Origin: an uncultured Sphingomonadaceae bacterium
GTDB taxonomy: Bacteria; Pseudomonadota; Alphaproteobacteria; Sphingomonadales; Sphingomonadaceae
DNA length: 64,000 bases
Direction: 5' to 3'
Assembly: GCA_947493955.1 (NCBI GenBank)
Contig: CANLSQ010000002.1
Span: 704,568-768,567 of the forward strand
Shown: positions 18,265-26,424 of the stretch, piece after piece
Layout of the letters: every line of letters starts with the position of its first letter
Numbering within the stretch: the first letter of the stretch is position 1
Notes under the pieces: generated by a model
Database searches by the model: none
Told to the model about the DNA's origin: nothing
What the model saw: only the letters and a program-made list of their open reading frames with translations
Made by a program: the position numbers and the translations under genes

Positions 18265-19062
18265 TTATTGGCCCTTGAATACCGGCTTGCGCTTCTCCAG
18301 GATTGCATCAATCGCTTCCTGATGATCGTCCAGCTGTTGCAGGACCCCCTGGAACAACGCCGCTTGGTCGAGATTTTCTTTCAGCGTCACACTCTGCGCC
18401 GTGCGGACCAGTTCCTTGGTTTTGCGGATCGCCAGCGGGGGCAGGGCAACCACTTGCTCGGCCAGTTCGTAAGCGCGTTTGAGCAACTCGTCATTGGCCA
18501 CAACTTCGGACACCAGACCGTAATCAAGCGCCTTGTGCGCATCAATAAACTCACCGGTGAACAGCATCTGATTAGCGCGGGCCTGCCCGATGATGCGTGG
18601 CAACAACCATGCGCCGCCATCGCCGGGAATGATCCCGACGCGTAGGAAGCTTTCGGCAAAAATCGCGTCTTCGCCCGCAATGCGAATATCGCACATAGTG
18701 GTCAGGTCATTGCCAGCGCCGATTGCGTGGCCATTGACGGCCGCAACGACCGGAACCGAAATCTCGGCCATCGCTAGCGGGATCTGTTGAATACCAGTCT
18801 TGTACCAATTTTCGATTTCCAGCGGAGACATATTCTGCTCCTTGGTCATCGCCTTGATTTCATGCAGATTGCCGCCGGAGGAGAAGCTTTTGCCATTGGC
18901 GGCCAGAACAACGCAGCTGACACTCGCGTCGGCATCGGCTTTCTTAACCGCATTGACCAGTGCTTCGCAAAGATCGGTCGACAGCGCATTGCGTGTCTCC
19001 GGCTTGTTCAGCGTGATGGTGACCACGCGATCCTGTTTGTCATAAAGAACGACGTCGCTCAT
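18265..19062 (-). CDS. Enoyl-CoA hydratase/isomerase (crotonase family)
   Basis: A 265-residue crotonase with the oxyanion segments FSSGGNLHEI and GHAIGAGNDLTTMCDIRI. The first catalytic Glu appears in FAESFLRVGIIPG, while the second acidic position looks replaced by Gln in ANQMLFTGEF, so isomerase or other crotonase chemistry is possible. The FKGQ end is usual for the family. It is the first gene of a leftward operon with the sulfatase-like, dehydrogenase and flavoprotein genes, and divergent from gspH. No copy of the TTTAA dyad is visible in its 108-bp upstream region. Confidence 0.88.
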   Translation of the reverse strand: MSDVVLYDKQDRVVTITLNKPETRNALSTDLCEALVNAVKKADADASVSCVVLAANGKSFSSGGNLHEIKAMTKEQNMSPLEIENWYKTGIQQIPLAMAEISVPVVAAVNGHAIGAGNDLTTMCDIRIAGEDAIFAESFLRVGIIPGDGGAWLLPRIIGQARANQMLFTGEFIDAHKALDYGLVSEVVANDELLKRAYELAEQVVALPPLAIRKTKELVRTAQSVTLKENLDQAALFQGVLQQLDDHQEAIDAILEKRKPVFKGQ

Positions 19063-19170
19063 AATTTCCCCACCTGCATATTGGTTTGAATCACTTCATT
19101 GTGGCCTCTATCCATTGCAGGCCCGCCCGGCTTCTGCAAGAGAGGGATCGGACCGAACCGATAAGCAGCC

Positions 19171-19659
19171 ATGATGACACCTCGCCAAAACACTTTGCGC
19201 AATGCTCATGAAACCGGCTTCACGCTGGTGGAACTCATGATTGTACTAGTGATTTTGGGCTTGATGGCATCGATTGTGGTTTTGTCTTTTCCCGACGGTA
19301 GCAACGATCTGGAACAGGATGCGCAAATATTTGCAGCCCGAACGGCCGCGCTGCGCGACAATGCGATCTTGCAATCCCGCCCGATGGCGGTGCAGGTCAC
19401 GCCTTCCGGCTACAGCTTTCTCGAACGGCGCAAAGGTGCTTGGTCGGTGATGGAGGACAAACCCTTTCGGTCCACCGACTGGTCGAGCGGGGTGACCGCC
19501 TATGTGAGTGAAACGGGACCGTTGCTGATCAGCTTTGAAAGCACGGGATTACCCAGTGATCGCGCTGAGGTGCGGCTCAACTATGAGGATTTTGCGCGCA
19601 ATATCATCATTGCACCGATGGGAGATGTCGAACTGGCCGGCGGTGAGGAAGCGCCATGA
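19171..19659 (+). CDS. gspH: Type II secretion pseudopilin GspH
   Basis: A 162-residue protein with a type IV prepilin leader: a basic N-terminus, cleavage after Gly16, then FTLVE with Glu at +5 and a hydrophobic helix to about residue 37. The C-terminal part fits the minor pseudopilin GspH fold. GspH belongs to the tip of the short pilus that drives proteins through the type II secretion channel. It overlaps gspI by four bases. The rest of the gsp set is not in this window. Confidence 0.82.
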   Translation: MMTPRQNTLRNAHETGFTLVELMIVLVILGLMASIVVLSFPDGSNDLEQDAQIFAARTAALRDNAILQSRPMAVQVTPSGYSFLERRKGAWSVMEDKPFRSTDWSSGVTAYVSETGPLLISFESTGLPSDRAEVRLNYEDFARNIIIAPMGDVELAGGEEAP

Positions 19660-20075
19660 CGGTCTTCAGCAACACCACTGGCGAACGCGGCTTCACGCTG
19701 ATTGAAATGCTGGTTGCGCTGTCGGTCTTCAGCCTGGCGGCGCTCGCGTTGGTCAGACTGCAGGGTTATACGACGCGCAATACAGCCGAACTGGAATTGC
19801 GGGTCGTGGCCCAATCTGTTATCCGCAACCGAGCGGTGGAAATATTGACTGATCCGCGTCCGCCAAGCCTTGGCGAAAGTAGCGGCGAGGAAAAAAATGG
19901 CGGGCTCGGCTGGACATGGACGCAAAGCGCCCGCCTCACCGAAGAGGGTAATTTCATCCAGGTTGATATTACCGCACAGGAAAAGATCAGCGGCGCACCA
20001 GCCACTCTGACAATATTGCGGCCGGCGAATATTGTGCTCGATGCACCTGAGCCGGTATCACCTGCCGAAAACTAA
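19656..20075 (+). CDS. gspI: Type II secretion minor pseudopilin GspI
   Basis: A 139-residue prepilin-like protein with cleavage expected after Gly12, then FTLIEMLVALSVFSLAALALV as the N-terminal helix. The size and the ATLTILRP end fit GspI, the minor pseudopilin that nucleates the tip complex with GspJ and GspK. Start overlaps gspH (ATGA). The gene converges on purU with only two bases between stop codons, so gspJ and gspK are not next to it as they usually are. Confidence 0.8.
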   Translation: MTVFSNTTGERGFTLIEMLVALSVFSLAALALVRLQGYTTRNTAELELRVVAQSVIRNRAVEILTDPRPPSLGESSGEEKNGGLGWTWTQSARLTEEGNFIQVDITAQEKISGAPATLTILRPANIVLDAPEPVSPAEN

Positions 20076-20077
20076 AC

Positions 20078-20944
20078 TTACCGGAACACAACCGTACGAT
20101 TACCGTTTAGTAATATCCGGTGTTCACCAGCCCATTTTACGGCTTTGGCCAGAACCTGTGCCTCAATATCACGGCCAATGCGGATCATCTCTTCGACGCT
20201 CGCCCGGTGGTCAACACGTTCCACCGCTTGTTCGATAATCGGCCCTTCATCAAGATCGGCGCTCACAAAATGCGCGGTGGCGCCGATAAGCTTGACCCCG
20301 CGCTCATGTGCGCGGTGATAGGGTCTAGCGCCTTTAAAACCGGGCAAAAAGCTGTGATGGATGTTGATGCAGCGACCGGCCAATTTGGTGCTAAGATCGT
20401 CGGACAATATCTGCATGTACCGCGCAAGAATAAGATAGTCCGCCTGCTGCTTGCTCATGATATCCAATATCGCCTGTTCCTGCTCCGCCCGATTGTGATT
20501 GGTTACGGGGAGATGGTGGAAGGCGACATCATGCCATTCGGTTAGATCCCGCAAGCTGTCATGATTGCTGACCACGCCCGCAATATTGACCGGCAGTCCG
20601 CCGGTTTTCCAGCGGTGCAGCAGGTCATTGAGGCAATGGCTGCCTTTTGAGACAGCGATGACGATATTGGGTTTTTCGGTGCCGCTGACGAGCGTCCAAT
20701 CCAGAGCATAGCGTGTGCCGACCGCTGAAAATTTCTCGGTGAGAGTATCGAGGCTGACCGGAAACTTGTCGCCTGCGCCCTTGAACTCGACACGCATGAA
20801 AAAACGTTCCAGCTCCAGATCGGCATATTGCTGGCTGTCGAGAATGAAGCCGTCATGCTCTGCGAGAAAGCCGGTCACGGCTGCCACCAGACCAACCCGG
20901 TCTTCCGCTGTCAGGGTGAGAATATAGTTTTCCGTCATACGCAT
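20078..20944 (-). CDS. purU: Formyltetrahydrofolate deformylase PurU
   Basis: The 288-residue protein joins an N-terminal ACT domain (about 5-85, starting NYILTLTAEDRVGLVAAVTGF) to a formyltransferase-like domain with the SNHDSLRDLTEW region and the INIHHSFLPGFKGARPYHRA catalytic block. PurU hydrolyses 10-formyltetrahydrofolate to formate and tetrahydrofolate, supplying formate for purine synthesis and balancing one-carbon pools. Two ATGs lie six bases apart; GAAGAGG is four to five bases from the first and about ten from the second, so either may be used. Confidence 0.92.
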   Translation of the reverse strand: MRMTENYILTLTAEDRVGLVAAVTGFLAEHDGFILDSQQYADLELERFFMRVEFKGAGDKFPVSLDTLTEKFSAVGTRYALDWTLVSGTEKPNIVIAVSKGSHCLNDLLHRWKTGGLPVNIAGVVSNHDSLRDLTEWHDVAFHHLPVTNHNRAEQEQAILDIMSKQQADYLILARYMQILSDDLSTKLAGRCINIHHSFLPGFKGARPYHRAHERGVKLIGATAHFVSADLDEGPIIEQAVERVDHRASVEEMIRIGRDIEAQVLAKAVKWAGEHRILLNGNRTVVFR

Positions 20945-21064
20945 ATCGCCTCTTCGGCTTCCAATTGGCCGAAACTTGGCATTTTGAAAAGCGGGATTTA
21001 CCCTTGTGCTGATTTCTGCAGGGATTAGAAGCCTCCAAAAGACATCCGAAGGACAGGACGCAAT

Positions 21065-21802
21065 ATGAGTGAAGACGAATCTTGGGATATGGATGATTTG
21101 CCGGAAGGCGAGGATTCACAGCTCGAATGGTGGGATTTTGATGACCGCGCGGAAATGATCGACGCGGTTGTTGGTGATATCAAATTCATCATTGAAAGCG
21201 CGCTCGACGCCCGCGGTGAAGCTTTGCTGGCGCTTCCGGTCAGCGAAGAAGCCATGCCGGTGCTTGAGGCGCTCGCCGAAAAACAGATTAAATGGAAATA
21301 TGTCACGATCATTCCGACCGATGATTATCTGGTCCCGGTCGATGATCCGCGCAGCCATGTGAAAGCACTGGCGCAGCTATTTATGACCCGCGGCGCCCGA
21401 GTCCTGCCGATCGCTACAGAGAATGAGGACTATCATCTCGCGGGCGGTGCCGCCGATGCGCGGTTGCAGGATACCAAATGGCCACCGGATTTGATCTGGC
21501 TCGGCATGGGCGAAGATGGCAGCACCGCTGGTCTGGTCGAAAGCGCCGACCTCGAAGAGGCGCTGGACGGTCCCAAGGAAAAACGGGCCGCCGGGATCAT
21601 GCCCGACAATGGCGACACACCGCTGGTGACCATTACCAAGGCCGCCATTTGTGAAGCGCGGACGGTTCTGGTGCTGCTGAACGGTGCGGGATCACAAATG
21701 TTTCTGGAACAGGCCATTGGCGAAGGCGCTGGCAGCATGGCTTCCATTGGCCGCGTGTTTGCGGATCTCACGGTGCCTGTGGATATATATGTGGAGAATT
21801 AG
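21065..21802 (+). CDS. 6-phosphogluconolactonase-like protein with altered active site
   Basis: This 245-residue protein belongs to the 6-phosphogluconolactonase/glucosamine-6-phosphate isomerase fold. Visible features are the sugar-phosphate strand region PTDDYLVPVDDPRSHVKAL (about 84-102) and LGMGEDGSTAGL at 146-157. Canonical lactonases read GMGPDGHTASLF here, and the His is catalytic; in this protein it is Ser153. An acidic N-terminal extension of about 25 residues is also unusual. It may be a weak, altered or non-catalytic relative. It is not close to zwf or edd in this window. Confidence 0.7.
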   Translation: MSEDESWDMDDLPEGEDSQLEWWDFDDRAEMIDAVVGDIKFIIESALDARGEALLALPVSEEAMPVLEALAEKQIKWKYVTIIPTDDYLVPVDDPRSHVKALAQLFMTRGARVLPIATENEDYHLAGGAADARLQDTKWPPDLIWLGMGEDGSTAGLVESADLEEALDGPKEKRAAGIMPDNGDTPLVTITKAAICEARTVLVLLNGAGSQMFLEQAIGEGAGSMASIGRVFADLTVPVDIYVEN

Positions 21803-21849
21803 TGAGTTATTGTCTTTGTCTATGACTCGTGGCTGAGACAATCCATTGA

Positions 21850-21867
21850 TTTAACTGCGCGCTTAAA
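21850..21867. promoter_or_regulatory. Palindromic operator, site 3 of 4
   Basis: TTTAACTGCGCGCTTAAA is a full dyad match to TTTAANNGNNCNNTTAAA and lies 76 bp upstream of the acyl-CoA synthetase ATG. Only the outer arms and the central G/C pair match the other sites, which argues for a real symmetric protein site rather than a copied promoter. Confidence 0.6.
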
Positions 21868-21943
21868 CCATGATGGGGAAAACGCGAATCGCGAAGCTCG
21901 AACAGGGCAAAGGCGGTCGCCCCCAAATGGAGAGAAGCCACCA

Positions 21944-23479
21944 ATGCACCCTTATCTGCATGCTCAGGAAAATCCCGATAAGCCAGCGGTCATCATGGCC
22001 AGCACCGGAGCCGTTGAAACATATGCTGAGCTTGACAAGGCATCGAACCGCTTGGCGCATCTCTTCCGTAAAGAGGGTCTGCAAATCGGCGATACGGTGG
22101 CGGTACTGCTCGACAACCATCCCAAATTCTTTGACTTTGCCTGGGCCGCACAGCGCGCAGGCCTTTACTATGTGGCTATTCCAAGCCGCCTGACCGCCGC
22201 CGAAGTATCTTATATTTTGGGTGATAGTGGTGCGTCGCTGTTGATCAGCTCCGATACTAAGCAAGGTGTTGTTGACGAACTTCACAAGCTCAACCCCGAT
22301 GTGAAACAATTTCTTTATGGTGTTGAGGATAGCCGCGCGATCGAACCAGTACTGGCCGCATTGCCGGACGGGCCGATTGATGATGAGCGCCATGGCACCG
22401 ATATGCTTTACAGTTCAGGCACAACGGGTCGGCCCAAGGGTGTGCGAATCCCGTTTCCTGAGGATGAAAATATCGCCGCACCCAATGCGCTGGTGATGAT
22501 GGCGCAAGGCGCTTTCGGGATTCAACCCGGCTGCACCTATCTATCGCCGGCACCGCTTTACCACGCTGCCCCACTGCGATGGTGCATGGCCGTCCACAAG
22601 ATGGGTGGCACAGTGATCGTGATGGAAAAATTCGATCCCGAACAGGCGCTGGCGCTGATTGAAAAACACAAGGTCGATGCCAGTCAATGGGTGCCGACAC
22701 ATTTCAGCCGGATGCTCAAGCTTCCGGATGAAACAAGGGCGAAATATGATGTATCCAGCCTGACATGTGCCGTTCATGCAGCTGCGCCTTGCCCTATTCC
22801 GGTGAAGGAGAAGATGATCGAATGGTGGGGCCCCATAATTCGCGAATATTATGCGGGCTCAGAAGGCAATGGATTTACCTTCATCAACTCGGAAGATTGG
22901 TTGGAGCATAAAGGCTCGGTAGGCAAAGCGCTTCTGGGCATTGTGCATATTTGCGATGAGAATGATGACGAAGTTCCCGTCGGTGAAGAAGGTCAGATTT
23001 ATTTCGAAGGTGGTGCCCCGGTAAAATATCATAATGACCCTGAGAAAACCAAGGCCGCACATAACAAACATGGCTGGACCTCGCTGGGAGATGTTGGGAA
23101 AGTCGATGAGGATGGCTTTCTGTATCTCACTGACCGCAAAAGCTTCATGATCATTTCTGGCGGTGTGAACATCTATCCGCAGGAGATTGAAAACCTGCTC
23201 GTCACCCACCCGAAAGTAATCGATGCCGCCGTGATCGGCGCGCCCGACGAGGATATGGGGGAGAAGGTGGTCGCCGTGGTTCAGCCGATGGATATGGCTG
23301 ACGCCAATGATGATTTTGCACAAGAGCTGGAAGTCTATTTGCGGCAGTCACTGTCGGGCGTCAAAGTCCCGCGCCAGATAGATTTTCGTGCCGAATTGCC
23401 ACGAGTGCCGACCGGCAAACTCTACAAGCGCCTGCTTCGCGACGAATATTGGGGCAAGACCGGCAGCCGGATTGTTTAA
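21944..23479 (+). CDS. Acyl-CoA synthetase (AMP-binding, FadD-like)
   Basis: A 511-residue member of the adenylate-forming family. The P-loop-like motif LYSSGTTGRPKGV is at 155-167, EYYAGSEGNGFTF holds the adenine-binding region, GDVGKVDEDGFLYLTDRKS contains the hinge aspartate, and the C-terminal PTGKLYKR has the catalytic lysine. The enzyme activates a carboxylic acid to its CoA thioester through an acyl-AMP. It opens an operon with the P450 (12 bp gap) and the aldehyde dehydrogenase, the expected order for side-chain oxidation and activation. The chain-length or ring preference cannot be read. Confidence 0.9.
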   Translation: MHPYLHAQENPDKPAVIMASTGAVETYAELDKASNRLAHLFRKEGLQIGDTVAVLLDNHPKFFDFAWAAQRAGLYYVAIPSRLTAAEVSYILGDSGASLLISSDTKQGVVDELHKLNPDVKQFLYGVEDSRAIEPVLAALPDGPIDDERHGTDMLYSSGTTGRPKGVRIPFPEDENIAAPNALVMMAQGAFGIQPGCTYLSPAPLYHAAPLRWCMAVHKMGGTVIVMEKFDPEQALALIEKHKVDASQWVPTHFSRMLKLPDETRAKYDVSSLTCAVHAAAPCPIPVKEKMIEWWGPIIREYYAGSEGNGFTFINSEDWLEHKGSVGKALLGIVHICDENDDEVPVGEEGQIYFEGGAPVKYHNDPEKTKAAHNKHGWTSLGDVGKVDEDGFLYLTDRKSFMIISGGVNIYPQEIENLLVTHPKVIDAAVIGAPDEDMGEKVVAVVQPMDMADANDDFAQELEVYLRQSLSGVKVPRQIDFRAELPRVPTGKLYKRLLRDEYWGKTGSRIV

Positions 23480-23491
23480 GCGGAGGATGAT

Positions 23492-24784
23492 ATGAGCGTA
23501 GCACCACAAGCACCGGCCCCTGTGGCATCAACGGTGATCGACCCTGTCGCCTATGCGGAATGGGACGGTCTGCTCGATACATTTGACTGGCTGCGTGTAA
23601 ATATGCCGGTTACGCGGGTGGAGAATGGCGATCTGCATGATCCATTCTGGCTGGTCACCGGCTATGATGATGTCATGCGGATCAGCAAGGATAACAAAAC
23701 GTTCCTTAACAGTCCGCGCGGCGTGGTATTCGGATTTCGAGAAGGCGAAGAAATAGTGAAGGCCGTGACCGGCGGCAGTCCGCATCTGGTCAATTCGCTG
23801 GTCGCGCTGGATGCTCCGATTCATCCCAAATATCGCCGTCTGACCCAGGAATGGTTCATGCCGAAAAATCTTAAGCAGCTCGAAGGGGAGATTGGCGCGC
23901 TGGCCAAGACCACCGTTGATCGGTTGGTGGAGGCCGGACCGGAAGCGGATTTTGTCCCGCTGGTCGCGTCGCCTTACCCGCTCCACGTGATCATGCAGAT
24001 ATTGGGCGTGCCGGAGGCGGATGAACAGCGCATGCTGTTCCTGACCCAGCAAATGTTCGGCGGGCAGGACGAGGATCTGAACAAGACCGGCATGGCGAAT
24101 ATGACGGCGGAACAGATCACCCAATTGGTTATTGGAGCGGTCGCCGATTTCGAAACCTATTTTGCCAAAATAACCGAAGAAAAACGCGCCAATCCGACCG
24201 ATGATGTCGCCAGCGTGATTGCCAATGCCAAGGTTGATGGCGAATATCTCAGCGACCGCGATATGGCGGGCTATTATATCATCGTCGCATCGGCAGGGCA
24301 TGATACCACATCGGCTTCAACATCGGGTGCGATGATGGCACTGGCCCAGGATCCCGAGCAGTTTGCGCGGCTGAAAGCTGATCGTGAGTTGCTGCCGGGC
24401 ATTGTCGAAGAAGCCATCCGCTGGACTTCACCGGTGCAGCATTTCATGCGTACGGCGGCCGAAGACGTTGAGGTTGGCGGGGTGTCGGTCAAAAAAGGCG
24501 ACTGGCTGATGATCAACTATGTCGCGGCCAACCATGATGACCGGGTGTTCGACAACCCGCGCAAGTTTGATGCGGCCCGTTCACCTAATCGCCATCTGGC
24601 ATTCGGTGCCGGCGCGCATCAATGTCTTGGCCTGCATATGGCGCGGTTGGAAATGAAGATATTGTTCAACGAACTGCTCGACCGGATCGAAACGGTCGAA
24701 CTGGCTGGAGAACCCAAGCGGGCAAAATCGAGTTTTGTCGGTGGACTGAAAACATTACCACTTAGATATACTCTATCAAAATGA
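23492..24784 (+). CDS. Cytochrome P450
   Basis: A soluble 430-residue bacterial P450 without a membrane anchor. The I-helix oxygen-activation motif AGHDTT is at 268-273, ExxR at 307-310, and the heme loop FGAGAHQCLG places the ligand at Cys378. It resembles the group with CYP108/CYP125-type terpenoid and steroid hydroxylases, but subfamily cannot be fixed by eye. It probably hydroxylates an unactivated carbon, giving an alcohol for oxidation to the acid. No ferredoxin or ferredoxin reductase gene is nearby, so its electron donors are encoded elsewhere. An AGCGGAGGA site precedes the ATG. Confidence 0.9.
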   Translation: MSVAPQAPAPVASTVIDPVAYAEWDGLLDTFDWLRVNMPVTRVENGDLHDPFWLVTGYDDVMRISKDNKTFLNSPRGVVFGFREGEEIVKAVTGGSPHLVNSLVALDAPIHPKYRRLTQEWFMPKNLKQLEGEIGALAKTTVDRLVEAGPEADFVPLVASPYPLHVIMQILGVPEADEQRMLFLTQQMFGGQDEDLNKTGMANMTAEQITQLVIGAVADFETYFAKITEEKRANPTDDVASVIANAKVDGEYLSDRDMAGYYIIVASAGHDTTSASTSGAMMALAQDPEQFARLKADRELLPGIVEEAIRWTSPVQHFMRTAAEDVEVGGVSVKKGDWLMINYVAANHDDRVFDNPRKFDAARSPNRHLAFGAGAHQCLGLHMARLEMKILFNELLDRIETVELAGEPKRAKSSFVGGLKTLPLRYTLSK

Positions 24785-24862
24785 CAGGAGTAGATAGTCT
24801 TGTAATAATATAGAAGAAGCCAAAATAGACACGGTAGGGCAGAATTTCCAAAGGAGAGCAAC

Positions 24863-26290
24863 ATGGTTACCCAATATAAGAACCTCATCAACGGCCAGAT
24901 GATCAGCACCGACGAGATGCTGGACGTGGTCAATCCCGCCAATGAAGAAGTAATAGGTCAGGTGCCTTCATGCGGCGAGGCAGAGCTCAATGAAGCAGTG
25001 GCCGCAGCGCGCGCCGCTTTCCCGGCGTGGAGCAAGAAATCGATCGATGAACGCCGCGCTGTGGTGCAGGCGATTTCCGCCACCATCAAGGAAAATAGTG
25101 ACGAGCTGTTCCGCCTGCTGACCGCAGAGCAGGGCAAGCCGCATGCACAGGCGCAGGGCGAAATTATCGGCGCGTCAATGATGGCTGGCGCGCAGTCCAC
25201 ACTCGACCTCGATGACGAAATCAACGAAGATAGCGAAGAACGCCTCAGCCGCACCCGGCGGGTTCCGGTTGGTGTGGTTGGCGGCATCGTGCCATGGAAT
25301 TTCCCGGTCATGATGGCGGTGCAGAAAATTGCGCCCGCGCTTTTGTCGGGTTGCACCATCGTCCTGAAACCATCGCCATTCACACCGCTCACCACATTGC
25401 GGCTGGCGGAATTGATTAAGGACGTTGCGCCGGCTGGCGTGGTCAACATTCTGACCGGCGAAGATAGCCTTGGTCCGCTCATTACCGGCCATCCCGATAT
25501 CGACAAGATCACCTTCACTGGCTCCACCGCGACCGGCAAGAAGATCATGGAAGGCGCTTCCAAGGATCTCAAGCGGATCACTTTGGAGCTGGGCGGCAAT
25601 GATGCGTCCATCGTTCTGCCTGATGCCAATGTCGAGAAAGTCGCAGAGCAGCTATTCTGGTCAAGCTTCACCAATGCCGGCCAAATCTGTGTCGCGGCGA
25701 AGCGCATCTACATCCACGAAGATATTTATGACGAGCTAAGCGCGGCAATTGCTGAATATGCCAAACATGTGAAAGTTGGTGACGGCGCGCAGCAGGGTAC
25801 AGCGGTCGGACCAATTCAGAACAAGAAGCAATATGATCGGGTTCTGGAACTGGTGCAGGATGCCAAGGATAATGGCTATAAATTCCTCGTCGGCGGGGAC
25901 CATGATCCCGATGTGCCGGGCTATTATATGCCAATTACGATCCTCGACAATCCGCCGGAAGATGCGAGGATCGTGGCCGAAGAACAATTTGGTCCGGTCA
26001 TGCCACTGATGAAATTCAGCACCGAGGAAGAAGCCATCCAACGTGCGAATGATAGCGAATATGGCTTGGCTGGCGCGGTCTGGACCGCTGACCCTGACAA
26101 GGGTGTTGAAGTGGCCGAGCAGCTGGAAACCGGCACTGTTTGGGTCAACGAGTTCCTCCACCTGTCGCCATTCGCTCCCTTTGGCGGGCACAAGCAATCC
26201 GGCTTTGGTGCGGAATATGGCAAGGAAGGCCTTCTGGAATTCACCTATCCACAGGTGATCACGGTCAAGAAAGATAACGTACCTGCTTAA
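24863..26290 (+). CDS. NAD(P)-dependent aldehyde dehydrogenase
   Basis: The 475-residue protein has all catalytic landmarks of the family: Asn146 in VPWNFP, Glu242 in LELGGND, and the nucleophile Cys276 in NAGQICVAAKR. The FTGSTATGK turn binds the cofactor. It oxidises an aldehyde to its acid, fitting between the P450 and the CoA ligase of the same operon. An AAGGAG site lies ahead of the ATG. A strong terminator closes the operon at 26315-26347. Confidence 0.92.
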   Translation: MVTQYKNLINGQMISTDEMLDVVNPANEEVIGQVPSCGEAELNEAVAAARAAFPAWSKKSIDERRAVVQAISATIKENSDELFRLLTAEQGKPHAQAQGEIIGASMMAGAQSTLDLDDEINEDSEERLSRTRRVPVGVVGGIVPWNFPVMMAVQKIAPALLSGCTIVLKPSPFTPLTTLRLAELIKDVAPAGVVNILTGEDSLGPLITGHPDIDKITFTGSTATGKKIMEGASKDLKRITLELGGNDASIVLPDANVEKVAEQLFWSSFTNAGQICVAAKRIYIHEDIYDELSAAIAEYAKHVKVGDGAQQGTAVGPIQNKKQYDRVLELVQDAKDNGYKFLVGGDHDPDVPGYYMPITILDNPPEDARIVAEEQFGPVMPLMKFSTEEEAIQRANDSEYGLAGAVWTADPDKGVEVAEQLETGTVWVNEFLHLSPFAPFGGHKQSGFGAEYGKEGLLEFTYPQVITVKKDNVPA

Positions 26291-26314
26291 AAACACAGGT
26301 TGCGATTGAAAGAG

Positions 26315-26347
26315 GCCGGTTATCACTATTGTGATGATCGGCTTTTT
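26315..26347 (+). terminator. Rho-independent terminator after the aldehyde dehydrogenase gene
   Basis: GCCGGTTATCAC at 26315-26326 pairs with GTGATGATCGGC at 26331-26342 (two G-T wobbles, four-base loop) and is followed by five T. It separates the CoA ligase-P450-aldehyde dehydrogenase operon from the thiolase operon, so the latter needs its own promoter. Confidence 0.85.
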
Positions 26348-26371
26348 CATTTGACGCTAGGGCGACGCAGG

Positions 26372-26389
26372 TTTAATCGTTCAGTTAAA
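26372..26389. promoter_or_regulatory. Palindromic operator, site 4 of 4
   Basis: TTTAATCGTTCAGTTAAA lies between the terminator at 26347 and the thiolase ATG, 35 bp upstream of it. It is a full match to TTTAANNGNNCNNTTAAA and shares its first 12 bases with site 1. Confidence 0.65.
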
Positions 26390-26424
26390 TTTTGGATTCT
26401 CAAACAGTTTTAAGGAGCAGGAAG

